Assembly (NCBI GenBank): GCA_002104905.1
Contig: MCFE01000313.1
Coordinates: 33,384 to 97,383, forward strand
Source: Basidiobolus meristosporus CBS 931.73
Taxonomy: Eukaryota; Basidiobolomycota; Basidiobolomycetes; Basidiobolales; Basidiobolaceae
Length of the DNA: 64,000 nucleotides
Direction of reading: 5' to 3'
Shown: positions 32,100 through 43,479 of the stretch, piece by piece
How the letters are laid out: the number at the start of each line of letters is the position of its first letter
Numbering within the stretch: the first letter of the stretch is position 1
Notes under the pieces: generated by a model
What the model was told of the DNA's origin: nothing
The model's input: the letters and a program-made list of their open reading frames with translations, nothing else
The model's database searches: none
Made by a program: the position numbers and the translations under genes

Positions 32100-32448
32100 T
32101 GCTGTAAGAATTTGTATTTCCACCTAAATATTCACCTAACTTAGTCACTTAAATCATCACCTTCCAATCCTAGAGAATACTGACCAAATTCCTTGTTGGG
32201 ATTTACTTAGAATATTTTCACCAAAATACCAGGTACCCAGAACATAAAAATTCTCAAAGTTGTCCAAACAGCCCCAAACTTTGCACACATGTTCTTGGGA
32301 CCTTCCTTAACCTATTCTACATGTTTGTAATGCCAAGACCATGTAAAAGTATAAATACCACTTTTACATTCAATAAATCATTAAGTGAAAACCACATAAT
32401 CTACTTATTCTCCAAATCACTTCCAATATATCCAAGACTCTTACAACA
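32100..32448 (+). repeat. 3' LTR of copia-1 D
   Basis: 349 bp, starts TGCTGTAAGAATT right after the polypurine tract and ends ACTCTTACAACA, followed by GTACA. Confidence 0.93.
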
Positions 32449-33435
32449 GTACACTTGGTTGGCAGTCACCCATTGTTGGTAACAAGTTTTTGCTTCTTCC
32501 AAGACGTATTGTAGTGCTTCTGTAGAAACTGTGGCAAGATCAAGGCGCTTTTGTACTTGCCTCATGGTTTCTACAGAGTCCATGGTGGTTTCTTCAGCTT
32601 CTTGGAGTAGGACTTTGTACTGGTTCCTGAGTTGTCCTATGGTAAACCACTGTAATAGTTGTAACACAGCAACTTGGTGGATCTCATGGGTTAACTGGCT
32701 GGTGTATTTAATCCGTTTGCGTATCTTCTCTAAGATGGTTCCTTCTTGGAAATGTGGTTCAAGATGTTTGCAAATTTCTTGGAGAAGTCCTTTGATTGGG
32801 AGTTCTACTTCTGGTGCTCTTGCGGCTTGTACCAGGTCCAGATATGCTTGTACCAGGTCTGGATACCTCAACAACTGTGGTACCTATCAATGGCAAGTAT
32901 GCAACAAAACTGGGGGGCTCTCAAGGTCTTGTGAGGGTGCAACAGTTGATTCCTTGTGTCATCTGTCTGACTGTGTGCAGTATGGATACGGGGATCAGTG
33001 CGGCATCCTTCTCCTTAATGATTCAGGAACCTCCTCATAGGTGGTACACGGTCTTCTTGGGTAGTATCTCCATGCTTTGTATTGGCATGGGTAACTTGTC
33101 TTGTCCCTCTCTGATTGTGTCTTGTATCAACATGACTGCTCTGGCAAACAACTATTCATAGGTGGCTCTTGTTGCATGTAATGCCTGCACCATATCTCTC
33201 AACACTTGCAGGTTGGTTTCATTGTTGATATATCAAGGTTCTTGCTGGTGGGAGGGGTATTGCCAGTTTTGGGTGCACTGTTTCCTTTGGTGCTTTACAT
33301 ATGCATTCTTTTGTTCTCCCCTTTGGGCAAACTTCCTCGCACATATCATTTGTGCCTATATCAACTGAAATCCCCTCTAATAAACTTTGTATGTATCTTG
33401 TGTCTTCCTCTATCCTTGTCCTGATAATTGTTTAA

Positions 33436-35625
33436 TCACAATTTGGTTCCAGTGATGATCAGTGGATCATCATGAAACAGTTTCAGATGGGCTGGCGCTA
33501 TGTTGCTGATCATCTTGTTGTTCAGGGTAATGGTGTACTTTGGCCCGTAGTCCAAGCTAATGATGGTGCTAGGGCCAATCCATTGGGGTGTAAATTGTGG
33601 GCAAAACTTGAGGCCTGCAACGGTTTGATTGTACCACACTTTATTGGCTGGTTTCCACTTTTGTCCCATTAGTTTCTCATTTTTAGGCGGGAGGGGGGGA
33701 AGGTGCTTGTCAACATTTTCAAATACTTTTATGTGTAGGTGGGCAATATGGAGTATTAACCTTTCTACATAGCCGTAATGTGTTGTCAAGGGGACACCTT
33801 CCATTGTCAATCCAGTTTCTTCACGCCACTTGGGCCTTTGTCCGTACAGAACCTTGTACAGGGAGAAACCTGTTGTTTTATTTGGTATTGTACGCATTGC
33901 TAGGAGTGTCAGTGGAAGTAGCTTCCCCATGATTGGGGTAGTTCCCAGTGGAGTTTCTCTAGTATGCGGCAACACATCTGGTTCATCCTCTTGGTTAATC
34001 CGTTGGTCTGGGGGTGATACATGGCCATGAAGACCTGTTTCACGCCCATCATTTTGCACAAGTGGGCCACAGTGTTGTTCAGGAAGGAGCCACCATTGTT
34101 GGACAGGAGTATCTGAGGATATCCATGCTGGCAGATGAGGTGTTCTAGAATGAATTGGGTAGTTGTCTTCTGGTCTTTATTTTGGATGGCTTGGGCTTCT
34201 ACCCACTTTGAGAAATGTTTGGTAGCAATTATTATGTATTGTTCTCCTTTCTTTGTTTTCATAAAGGGCCCAGCAAAGTCAATCCCTACCCAATAGAAGG
34301 GTAGGTCAAGCGGTGTTGGTGCGGTTGTCCGTATCTTTTGACTTTGGTTAAATCTTTTGCAGGTGGAGCATCTTTGTAGTGTATTCACAATGTTGGTCAT
34401 CATTTTTTTCCAATTAAACGTCTTTCTTAACATCTTGTATGTTGTTAGAGGGTTAGCATGTCCTAATGACATATGTCTTTCTTGCATGATTTCTTTGCGG
34501 GCAGTTGTTGGGGATACCTCAACTCTGAACTGTCATTAGAGGAACCATAATCAGTTTTCTTGTACTTTGTACTGACACTATTTCTTTCAAAACCTCTCTT
34601 CTGCTTGTTTGTAAAAACGTGTTTGGGATACTTCCCTCTTTTTTTAAAGCATATTATGCCTTTGTAGTCATTACTGACACGTATTTGGCAAACAGGACAG
34701 CAACTGAGGAAGTCTGTGTCTTGGTGTTTCTTGCCAGTGCAATGAATTATTTTGAAGTTGTATTCTTGTAGTTGGAGGACCCAATTTGCTAGTCAACCGG
34801 TAAAGTCTTTAGTTTTCATCAGCCAGACTAGTGCACTGTAGTCCGTTACTATTGTGAATTGGTGACCATGTTTGTATGTGTGGAATTTTTTAATTGAATA
34901 AACAACAGCAAGACATTCTCTCTTGGTAACAGGGTAGTGATGTTTGTGTTTATTTAGCAAACGGCTCACGTAACCAATTGGGCGGAATTTGCTGGGTTGG
35001 TGGTATTGTCCCAGTATGGTGCCTATACTGGCAAGACTTCCATCACAGTTAATAAAAAATCATGCATCCCAATTGGGAAAACGTAACACTGGCGGTGACG
35101 TCAGGGAATTTTTCAGCTGATCAAAAGCCCTCTTTTGAGGCTCCAACCATACAAACACTGGCCTTTTTGCGTCAATTTGTATAAGGGGGCTGCTATTGTT
35201 GCAAAGTTTTTGACAAAGTGGCAATAGTAGCCGGCTAATCCTAGGAATCCCAAAACTGCATTGATATCCTTTGGTGCATGTGTATCTTGAACAGCTTTCA
35301 GGAGTGAAGTAGATGGATATATTCCATCTGCCAAGATCTTGTGGCCCAGGAACAACAATTTTGTATACAGGAAATGGCACTTCTTGGATGTAATTTGAGT
35401 TGGTTCTTGAGGAGGGCTGTCAGGATACGTTGCATGATGTGTATATGTTCTTCTATATTGGGGGAATATATTATGATGTTGTCCAGATACACATGAGCGC
35501 ATTCTCATTGTAGATTTCCTAGCACCTTGTTGATCATCCTTTGGAATGTAGTGGGGGCATTGCACAAGCCAAAGGGTAGTTGGTTCCATTTGTATAATCC
35601 AAACTTATTCTTAACCGAGGTATGG
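33436..35625 (-). pseudogene. Gypsy-2 pol remnant (RT, RNase H, integrase), minus strand
   Basis: Reading leftward: RT fingers/palm from [21 protein letters not shown] (about 35610-35545) with YLDNIIIYSP at about 35490, then RNase H territory (34.6-35.3 kb, broken), then integrase 34487-33909 with HMSLGHANPLTT, CSTCKRF, WVGIDFAGPF, LLSNNGGSF and HPQTNGLTKRMNQM, and an integrase C-terminal domain to 33436. Key residues are lost: the RT YxDD motif reads YLDN, the second integrase Asp is Asn (SNNG) and the third acidic residue is Lys (LTKRMN). No LTR can be assigned with confidence. The left end runs into the ORF interrupted by copia D; the right end is fused to a gypsy-1 fragment at about 35625. 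It belongs to a different lineage from gypsy-1 and is clearly older. Confidence 0.8.
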
Positions 35626-35866
35626 AGTACTTATTCTTAATGGTAACTGAGTTCAGGGCTCTGTAGTCAATGCACATTCTAAGTGTTCCATCCTTCTTTT
35701 TCACAAAATGCACTGGTGCTCCCCAGGGTGACTTGCTGGGTCTGATATATCCTTGCTCCAATAACTGATCTATTTGTCTCTTTATCTCTTCCAACTCTAA
35801 TGGACTATACTGTAAGGTGTCTTACTCACTGAGAGGCTATCTCCTGTGTCAATGGCATGAACCATG
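35626..35866 (-). pseudogene. Gypsy-1 RT fragment fused to gypsy-2
   Basis: Minus-strand reading [35 protein letters not shown] and [20 protein letters not shown] is nearly identical to gypsy-1 RT, then switches to gypsy-2 sequence. TTAAGAATAAGT occurs on both sides of the switch (minus strand), suggesting joining by microhomology or template switching. The right end is cut by the LTR of gypsy-1 copy 1. Confidence 0.75.
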
Positions 35867-36232
35867 TGTTATGATCTGCTGCTTGAATGTTTAAGCTAGA
35901 TCAGTTTTTAGTCAAATCAATTAGTATATGTTTAGGTTATCAGTATATCAGTATTATCTATCAAATCAGTAGCATTAGTCAGCAAATGAATCAGCAGATC
36001 CTTATTAGACAGAAATAGATATTAAGTAAGATCTTATTGGGTGATGATGATGCAATCAAATGAGTCATCAGCCACAACCTACATTAGGAAATACAATTAG
36101 TCAGCAATTGATCTGGCAAAATGTATATAAGGAGCTGCTGGAACCTCAATAAAAATCAGTTCAAGTTTTAGTGAATACAATACTAGCTAAACTCTCTATT
36201 CCTCTACAACTCTTATACCAAGACTTGTAACA
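35867..36232 (+). repeat. 5' LTR of gypsy-1 copy 1
   Basis: 366 bp with TGTTA/TAACA inverted ends. TATATAAGGAGC at about 36123 is a plausible TATA, followed by AATAAAAATC at about 36149. Confidence 0.9.
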
Positions 36233-36290
36233 TTGGTAGCAGCAATAACCAGAAACCTCCCTCCTGAAGAAAGAAGAAACCTCCCTCAAG

Positions 36291-39200
36291 ATATTGGACA
36301 ATCAAGAATGGAAGAATGCTATGCAGCAAATCCTGGCCCAACGGCAACAGTAACTCCAGATCCTCAGCCAACAGCAACAAGGAATGACTACCATGGCTCA
36401 GAGCCAGCAAAGCCCTGTCAAGAGCAACTTTAGTGTGAAGGTCAACTGGTACCATGGCAGAGTCAATGAAAACCTTGGAACTTGGCTCTTTCAGATTGAA
36501 GAAGCTTTTAAAGCTAAAGGAACTGCTTCAGAAAGAAAGTTGCATTATGCAGCTTCTTACCTGGCAGATGCAGCCTTACAGTGGTACCACAGCAAGATCA
36601 GGTCTGCCACTATGACGGGATGCTCTACAATCTCTACCTGGGATGAGTTTGTGTCGGAAATTCAGGATGCTTTTGAACCTCTACACCAGCAGACACTACT
36701 AAGAAGGAAGTTAAAGACACTCAGACAGAAAGGAATGGTGCAAGAATACATCTATGAGTACAGATGTCTACTTGGACAAATTGAAAGAATGGACTCCTTG
36801 CATCAAGTTGAATACTTTATTGATGGGTTGAAAGAAAGAACTTGCAAGGAAGCAAATTACCAAAGACCTCAGACTATTGAAGAAGCCATCAAGATTGCCG
36901 TTGACTATGACTCAGCTATGTTTGGAGTTGGGAAGCCTACAGTGACTAATCAGAAATGCTACAATCATTATGAAAGAAGACAGTCAGAATCAGTACCAAT
37001 GGAAATAGACGCTATGCAGAAGAATCCTACCTCAGAAGAATGCAAGAAGAAAGGACTTTGCTTCAATTGCCACCAGCAGGGTCATATTGCAAAGTACTGC
37101 CCTCAGAGAAGAATTGGACACCAGCCAACAAGAACTTTCAACCATATTGAGTCCCATGAACGCAGTAATGTGGAAGATGAGCTTGAAGAAGACTCAGAAT
37201 TCACCTTCCACATGATAGAAGAATACCTATCCCAGATGACCTCAAACTCAGGAAAGCTATTATACTTGAATGGAGTAATCAATGAAGTACCTGCCAAGAT
37301 CATGATTGACTCAGGAGCATTGCATGAGTACATGTCAGAGCAATTTGCTTTGAAAGCTGGAATCAACTTGGAACCTACCAAATCAACTACAGTGCCACAG
37401 CTGATGGGAACTCTCACATAATCAACTGTATTACCCAGCCAGTAAGAATGAGATCAATGACTAAGAAGAAGACCTACAGGCTTATATATTTGGGAACTGC
37501 AAGTTTGACCTTGTACTTGGAAAAACCTGGCTATTTTGTTGTAATCCATCAATCAACTGGAGAACCCATGCTACTCAGATCCAAAAAGATAACAAGACCT
37601 ATGAGCTATTACCTGCCAGGCTGGATTTCAACTTGGTCAATTCCAGTGTGTGTGAGACAAGTGAACTTAGCAAGACCCAGTTCTGTAGAGCACTTAGAAA
37701 AGGTACCAAGATGTTCCTCATGGCAGTATTACAGGAGGATTCCTCTACCACAGCACCCCAGCAGGTCCAGACTCTCTTGAAGAAATATTCAGACATGTTC
37801 CCAGATGAGCTTGTAAGCCTACCACCAGTCAGAGATGTGAATCATGCCATTGACACAGGAGATAGCCCTCCAGTGAGCAAGACACCATACAGAATGAGTC
37901 CATTGGAATTGGAGGAAATGAAGAGACAAATTGATCAGCTATTGGAGCAAGGATACATCAGGCCCCGCAAGTCACCCTGGGGAGCAACAGTACATTTTGT
38001 GAAAAAGAAGGATGGAACACTTAGGATGTGCATTGACTACAGAGCCCTGAACTCAGTTACCGTTAAGAATAAGTACTCCATACCTCAATTGATAAGCTTT
38101 TGGACCAACTTAATGGAGCCACTATTTTCAGCAAGATTGACCTCATGTCAGGATACAACCAAATTAGGGTGAAATCAGAAGATATTCCTTAGACAGCATT
38201 TAGGACCAGACATGAACATTACAAGTACTTAGTCATGAGTTTTGGCCTCACTAATGCCCCTGCAACATTCATGACGCTGATGCATACTGTCTTTCAGGAG
38301 TACTTAGACAGGTTTGTGATAATCTACCTGGATGACATATTGATATACAGCAAGACAGAAGAGGATCACATAGTGCAAATTGAAAAGGTCTTGGAGAAGC
38401 TAAGAGAGAACAAGCTATATGGCAAGCTAACCAAGTGTGAATTCTCCAAGGAGCACGTTGAATACCTGGGACACATAGTGACTAGCACAGGAGTGACCTT
38501 AGACCCTAAGAAGGTTGAAGTTATCAAGAATTTGAAGCAGCCCCATAGCATATCAGAACTCAGATCCTTCCTTGGAATGGTTTCCTATTATTGGAGATAT
38601 GCCAAGTCTTTTGCAAGTATTGCAGCCCCTTTAACTGATATCCTCAAGAAAGACAATGCCTACAAGTGGGACATAGCTTGTGAGACTGCTTTCCAGACGC
38701 TCAAGTATGAACTTGCTAACCTGCTAAGCTTAAGAATACCAGACTTCAGAAAAGAGTTCACTCTGTGCACAGATGCTTCAGATTATGCAATTGGTGGAAT
38801 GCTGAGCCAAGAACACAAGGGAAAGGATTACCCTGTTGCCTTTGAATCCAAGAAACTGAACTCAGCAGAACAAAACTATCCAGTCCAAGAGAAGGAGATG
38901 CTTGCTATAATACACTGTTTGAAGACATGGAGATGCTATATTGAAGGAGTTAAATGCACTGTGAAGACTGGTCATGCCTCCCTCAAGTATATATTTACTC
39001 AGAAGGTACTCTCGAGAAGAATGACAAGATGGAGTTAATACATTCAGCAATTTAACCTGGAGATTGTCTACTGCCCTGGAAAAAATAACACGGTTGCTGA
39101 TGCCTTATCAAGATTAGATCAAGTTGCACAACTAAACCTGGTGCATGAATCAGATTGGCCTAGCCTATTACCCACGTACTTGGAGGACTAAGCCATTCCT

Positions 39201-40418
39201 AATGGGGTGGATGAAGAGATAAGAAGATAATCCGGGATGAAGCCAGCAAATTTGTTGTACAGGATGAAACACTCTACCAAATTGTTGATGGAAGCCCTAT
39301 TGCCTGTTGTCCATATGTTGCTTGCCTGGATTTAATAAATAAGCTACACAATGGATATGGACATCTTGGAATTGAAGGAACCTATAGTCTTGTGAAAGCC
39401 AGAGCATGGTGGCCTAGAATGAAACAAGACATTGAGAAGCTAGTAAAAACATGCCCAAGCTGCCAAATCAATCAAGGCCAACCACAACAAATTGCCAAAC
39501 TCTTTCCTTTGCAGCCTCTAAGACCATTTGAGAGATGGGGATTGACTTTATTGGAAGACTGCCAACTACCAGGAAATGCCACTGTTGGATCCTAGTAGAA
39601 ATTTACCATGCCACTAAATGGCCAGTTGCTAAAGCTGTACCAATAGCCAGTGAACAAGAAGTTGCAAGTTTCATTTACCATGAGATCCTGATGAAGTTTG
39701 GATGCCCTGTGGAGATCTTATCTGATAGAGGAGCAAACTTTATGGCAAAGAGATTAGAGGCTTACCTGGAAATGCAGCAGATCAGACACCTGAAACCTTG
39801 GCATATCACCCCAGAACTAATGGAGTCACTGAGCGGTTTAATGGATTATTTGGAAAAATGCTGACCAAGTATGCAAATGGAGTTGTCAGTAGATGGGATG
39901 AGTATATAGACCAAGCACTCTTTGCATGCAGAGTCAGAGTACACAACACCACCCAGCAATCACCATTTTACTTAGTGTATGGATGTGAACCAAGGATTCC
40001 AGGAGATCTCACACAACCCAAGCTTACAGATGCCTTAGAAGATGAACTTAGTCAGCCAAGTAGACACCAGTAACTGGAACAAAGACGTCAAGAGGCATAG
40101 ACCAAAGTATCTCATAGTGCAGAAAAGATGAAGCAGAGATTTGATAAGACTATAGCACCAGAAGCATTGACAGTTGGGAACTTTGTATTGCTAAGAGACA
40201 ACACTTGGAACAAGTTTGAGCCACAATGAACAGGACCATTCAAGATCATCAGAGAATGTGCATTTGCAACTTACCAACTGGTGGACAAACAAGGTAATAT
40301 CCGGGAAGACTTGGTGCATAGGGACAGACTCAAGCTTGCAAGACTTGCTGATAATACTGAACCATCAAGATATTGGTATCACAAGAAAAGAGATTCAGGA
40401 GAACCCTCTCAACTTTAG
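36291..40418 (+). pseudogene. Gypsy-1 copy 1 gag-pol remnant
   Basis: Gag to 37421 includes zinc knuckle [14 protein letters not shown] and protease MIDSGALHEYM. RT segments lie at 37633-38172 and 38235-39038 with YLDDILIYS and RNase [14 protein letters not shown], and integrase at 39100-40073 with [18 protein letters not shown] and VTERFNG. Lesions relative to copy 2: start ATG changed to ATA (36291-36293), a one-base deletion at about 37395 after the protease, TAG at 38190-38192, TAA at 39036-39038, integrase frameshifts near 39540 and 39800, TAA at 40071-40073 and TAG at 40098-40100. The junction CCTGGAAAAAATAAC at about 39077 keeps the ancestral frame that copies 2 and 3 have lost. Several of these lesions recur in copy 3. 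Confidence 0.9.
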
Positions 40419-40428
40419 TAGGGGAGAA

Positions 40429-40794
40429 TGTTATGATCTGCCGCTTGAATGTTTAAGTTAGATCAGTTTTTAGTCAAATCAATTAGTATATGTTTAGGAT
40501 ATCAGTATATCAGTATTATCTATGAAATCAGTAGCATTAGTCAGCAAATGAATCAGCAAATCCTTATCAGACAGAAATAGATATTAAGTAAGATCTTATT
40601 AGGTGATGATGATGCAATCAAATGAGTCATCAGCCACAACCTACATTAGGAAATACAATTAGTCAGCAATTGATCTGGCAAAATGTATATCAGGAGCTGT
40701 TGGAACCTCAATAAAAATCAGTTCAAGTTTTAGTCAATACAATACTAGCTAAACTCCCTATTCCTCTACAACTCTTATACCAAGACTTGTAACA
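40429..40794 (+). repeat. 3' LTR of gypsy-1 copy 1
   Basis: 366 bp, differs from the 5' LTR at a handful of positions (for example GCTGCTTG/GCCGCTTG near the start). Confidence 0.9.
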
Positions 40795-41136
40795 CTTTAA
40801 TAGTTTCAAGGAAACTACATAATAGACTTGTTGCATTGTGCTGATGATCATAGTGCCAGAAAGTGCTGCATATTTTGTTATTATTTTGATATTTCAGGGT
40901 CATATGCATGTCAATTTTGATCCCCAATTGGCACTGTATGGCACCATCTGGCACTCTGTGGCATGATCAGACCCCATTTGGCATGCTATGGCACTATTGG
41001 GCACTATGATCAGCTGGAATGATGGAACAAGTCCAATATATCCAGAGTGGCACTCTGTGGCATGAACAGGCACCATCTGGCATGCTATTGCACTATTGGG
41101 CACTATGATCAGCTTGAATGATGGAACAAGTCTAAT
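40795..41136. repeat. TGGCA-rich tandem duplication, 89-bp unit
   Basis: An 89-bp unit at 40949-41037 recurs at 41048-41136 (period 99 bp, about 90% identity). Within and before it, TGGCA or TGGCAC occurs about eight times with spacings of 10-20 bp, interleaved with a CACTATGATCAGCTGGAATG segment. No coding potential. It separates gypsy-1 copy 1 from the copia-2 remnant and belongs to no element I can recognise. Confidence 0.65.
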
Positions 41137-43440
41137 GCTTGGTAAAAGTGCTTATCTGATCTTAACCACAAGGGAATAATCATTAGATCAAATATCCAAG
41201 AGAAAGTAGCAAATGTAGAACTGCAAATGAGTCCCACAGTAACAAAAACTAGTTCAGATTACCAAGTAAATGTTAAACTTCTCAATAATCCTATATAGCT
41301 AGAGATTCAACAGATTATTCATCTCAAACTTGCTGAAGAGGTCTGATTTTGTGTGTTTAAGTACCTTCTGATCAACTGTAGCTATTATTAGGTTGTCCAC
41401 TTAAAGTACCAGAATATTCCTTCTGTTTTTGAGCTGTTTCTGGTATAGACTGTAATCTGTCTAGTCCCTGAATCAAAAAATGGCCCTTGGCCACTGATGT
41501 AACCTTGTATTTTCACTAGCACCATTTGGTTTGTCATGATCTTGTAAACCCCTCTTCCTTTTATTGGCCTTCTCCCATATGATAGATCCACTGGTTCACA
41601 TATTTTAGCCCTGATCAGTGATCAGTACCCTTCCTGCATGGCTTATTGCCAAATAACAGTATCTGGATTTTGCATTAATTGTTGCAGCTTCTGAGAGCTG
41701 GCATACAAAGCACAATAAGCTTCTTAAGGCCATTGCATATGTCCTTCCAAGATCCAGGGGCATTTCTTGTTCTGTCTAGTATCTAAACCAGGATAATCTG
41801 CTCTTATTGGGAACTGGCAGAGTCTTCATCCGCATCTGGCAGTATTGAGTATGAACCTTCTTTGTCAGTAATAAATGCATCATCAGGTACCTGGCCAACA
41901 ATCTCAGTGTTTTCTGATCCAAATTCTCCTTAGAAACAATGTCTCTACTCTTGATCAAATTTCAACTTTCCTATGATACACTTAATGCCCCTTAGTAGCC
42001 TCACAATAGCCAAGAAAGATCCCCCTTCTACTCTTTGGTTCCATGTTTGTGCATTTTTAGTTAGGGATGTGATAGAAATTATTACTGCTAAAATTCTGGA
42101 GGTGCCAGGAGGCTGGTTTTTTGCAGATACATGGTTAAAATAGTTTAAATTCATGTAGTGCTGCGGTTGGGCTTTAATCTCTGATGAATACCATGGCCAC
42201 AACAGATTCAGCACAAATCCATAGTCTGTCACCTTTTCTTGTAGCATAGATCTTCCCATCTGTACAATAGCTTTATTTGCACATACTGCTACTCCATTGT
42301 ACTGTGAAGTGTGAGAATCAGGTGTCTGCTGTAGGATACCAGTGCATAGTAATACATTGCAATCTTCTTAGAGTAGTATTCCCCTCCATTGTCACCTTGA
42401 AGTACCTCCAATTTACACCCAGTTTGTGTTTATGAAATATTCTTGAAGCGCCTGACTGTCTCTGAAGCCTCAGCCTTTGACTTCAAAAAGTATACCCTTG
42501 TGTATCTTGTCTTGTCGTTAACAAGCATTGCACAAAATCTCATTGCTTCAAAGAGCAGTGTTCTCATGAGCTCATATGTGTCAGGGTACACAGTAGCCAA
42601 TATTTTGGCAGTTTTAATGTCTCCTGAGCTTCTTAAAAGCTGCCAAGCTTGTCTGCCATACAAGCAATCCTTGCAAACACTGAATTAAATAAAATTGAAT
42701 AATCAAGGCCCAAACAAGTAGCTGTGTCAGCAATTGGCTTATTCCCTGCTCCTCAATGTGTCCTAGCCTCCTAGGTCATATCTCCTAGCTAGCTTCATCT
42801 GTTTCAGCAATGTAAACATACTCAGGTACAATGATTGTTACTGTCATATATATATGCAATGATCCACAAAGCATGATATTTCTGCATTTTGACTGAAAAT
42901 TAGGCAGCTCAGCTTTGTAAAAGTAACTCTCAGTCCCTGGGTAGTTGCTTTACTCATTGAGAGTGGGATCTTATCTATTTTGGCCACATGGAATAGATTC
43001 GATAATTTTGCCAGCATTACCCCTGGGCTAATGCACATACTTAGCAACATAGATCCACTGGTGGTAGCTTCTTTTGGAATTCCTGAAATGATTTGGATGT
43101 CAGGAACTTATGAAGAAATAGTGACTATAGTTGATTTGTTGTTTACTAATAAGAAAGCTCAGTATTTATACCCTTGTAGAAATAGTACAACTGCAACACC
43201 AAGTAAAGAGAGCTGCTCTACACTCAAGGCCACTCTGTAGCAGTTTCAGGGCTAGTACATAATGTTTGGTAAAAGTGTCAATTGGATCTTGACTATAAGG
43301 TAATAATCATAGAATCATAGATTTGAGCAAAGCGGCAAAGTTAAGGCTGTTGGTTAGTCCCACAATGATCAAGGCTAGTCTAGAATTGATAAGTAAATAT
43401 GACTTGCTGAATGGTACCAAATAGTCCAATATTTTATTGG
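41137..43440 (-). mobile_element. Copia-2 copy b, internally deleted remnant (minus strand)
   Basis: Antisense copia pol pieces read right to left: protease/gag end (LSMSKATTQGLRVTF at about 42950), integrase (YGRQAWQLLRSSGDIKTAKIL and DKTRYTRVYFLKSKAEA at 42.4-42.7 kb), integrase C-terminus (41945-42259) and some RT. A decayed LTR of the copia-2 type lies at about 43080-43440 (ACCCTTGTAGAAATAGTAC, GACCAAGACTAG-like core) and another partial one at about 41137-41320. Gag and the primer site are missing on the right side, where protease sequence passes directly into LTR. Many stops. Confidence 0.65.
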
Positions 43441-43479
43441 GTATCACCTCAATAAGGGCTAGTGTAAGCATAAAGTGTT

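Larger units (their letters stand above)
27765..32448 (+). mobile_element. Copia-1 element D, complete Ty1/copia retrotransposon
   Basis: 4684 bp, bounded by 349-bp LTRs (27765-28113 and 32100-32448) and flanked by perfect 5-bp target duplications GTACA (27760-27764, 32449-32453). LTR ends are TGTTGTAA (TGCTGTAA in the 3' LTR) and TTACAACA. The primer site is at 28114 and the polypurine tract GAGTGGGAG at 32091-32099. The LTRs differ at only a few positions, so the insertion is young. The element is inserted in an unrelated open frame on the opposite strand. Confidence 0.96.
27538..32874 (-). pseudogene. Unrecognised ORF downstream of gypsy-2 pol, split by copia D
   Basis: Minus-strand segment 32874-32449 encodes about 140 residues, largely helical (IGQLRNQYKVLLQEAEE, MRQVQKRLDLATVSTEALQY). 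Removing copia D and one GTACA copy joins codon TAC (32451-32449) to ACC (27759-27757). The frame then stays open for a further 73 codons to a TGA at 27538. That second part is Lys/Ser/Cys-rich and contains CQLFGLCGKHPSSNKSH. The ORF lies 3' of the gypsy-2 integrase on the same strand, so it could be an extra third ORF of that element. It has no clear ATG, no signal peptide and no known motif. I do not assign a function. Confidence 0.5.
35867..40794 (+). mobile_element. Gypsy-1 copy 1 (plus strand), LTR-to-LTR, heavily mutated
   Basis: LTRs at 35867-36232 and 40429-40794, each 366 bp, TGTTATGATCTGC...CTTGTAACA. Primer site TGGTAGCAGCAATAACC follows one base after the 5' LTR; polypurine tract AGGGGAGAA at 40420-40428. 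The flanking 4-mers (CATG left, CTTT right) do not match, and the right flank is not a continuation of the left flank. Either the duplication has decayed or the element has recombined. Confidence 0.92.
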
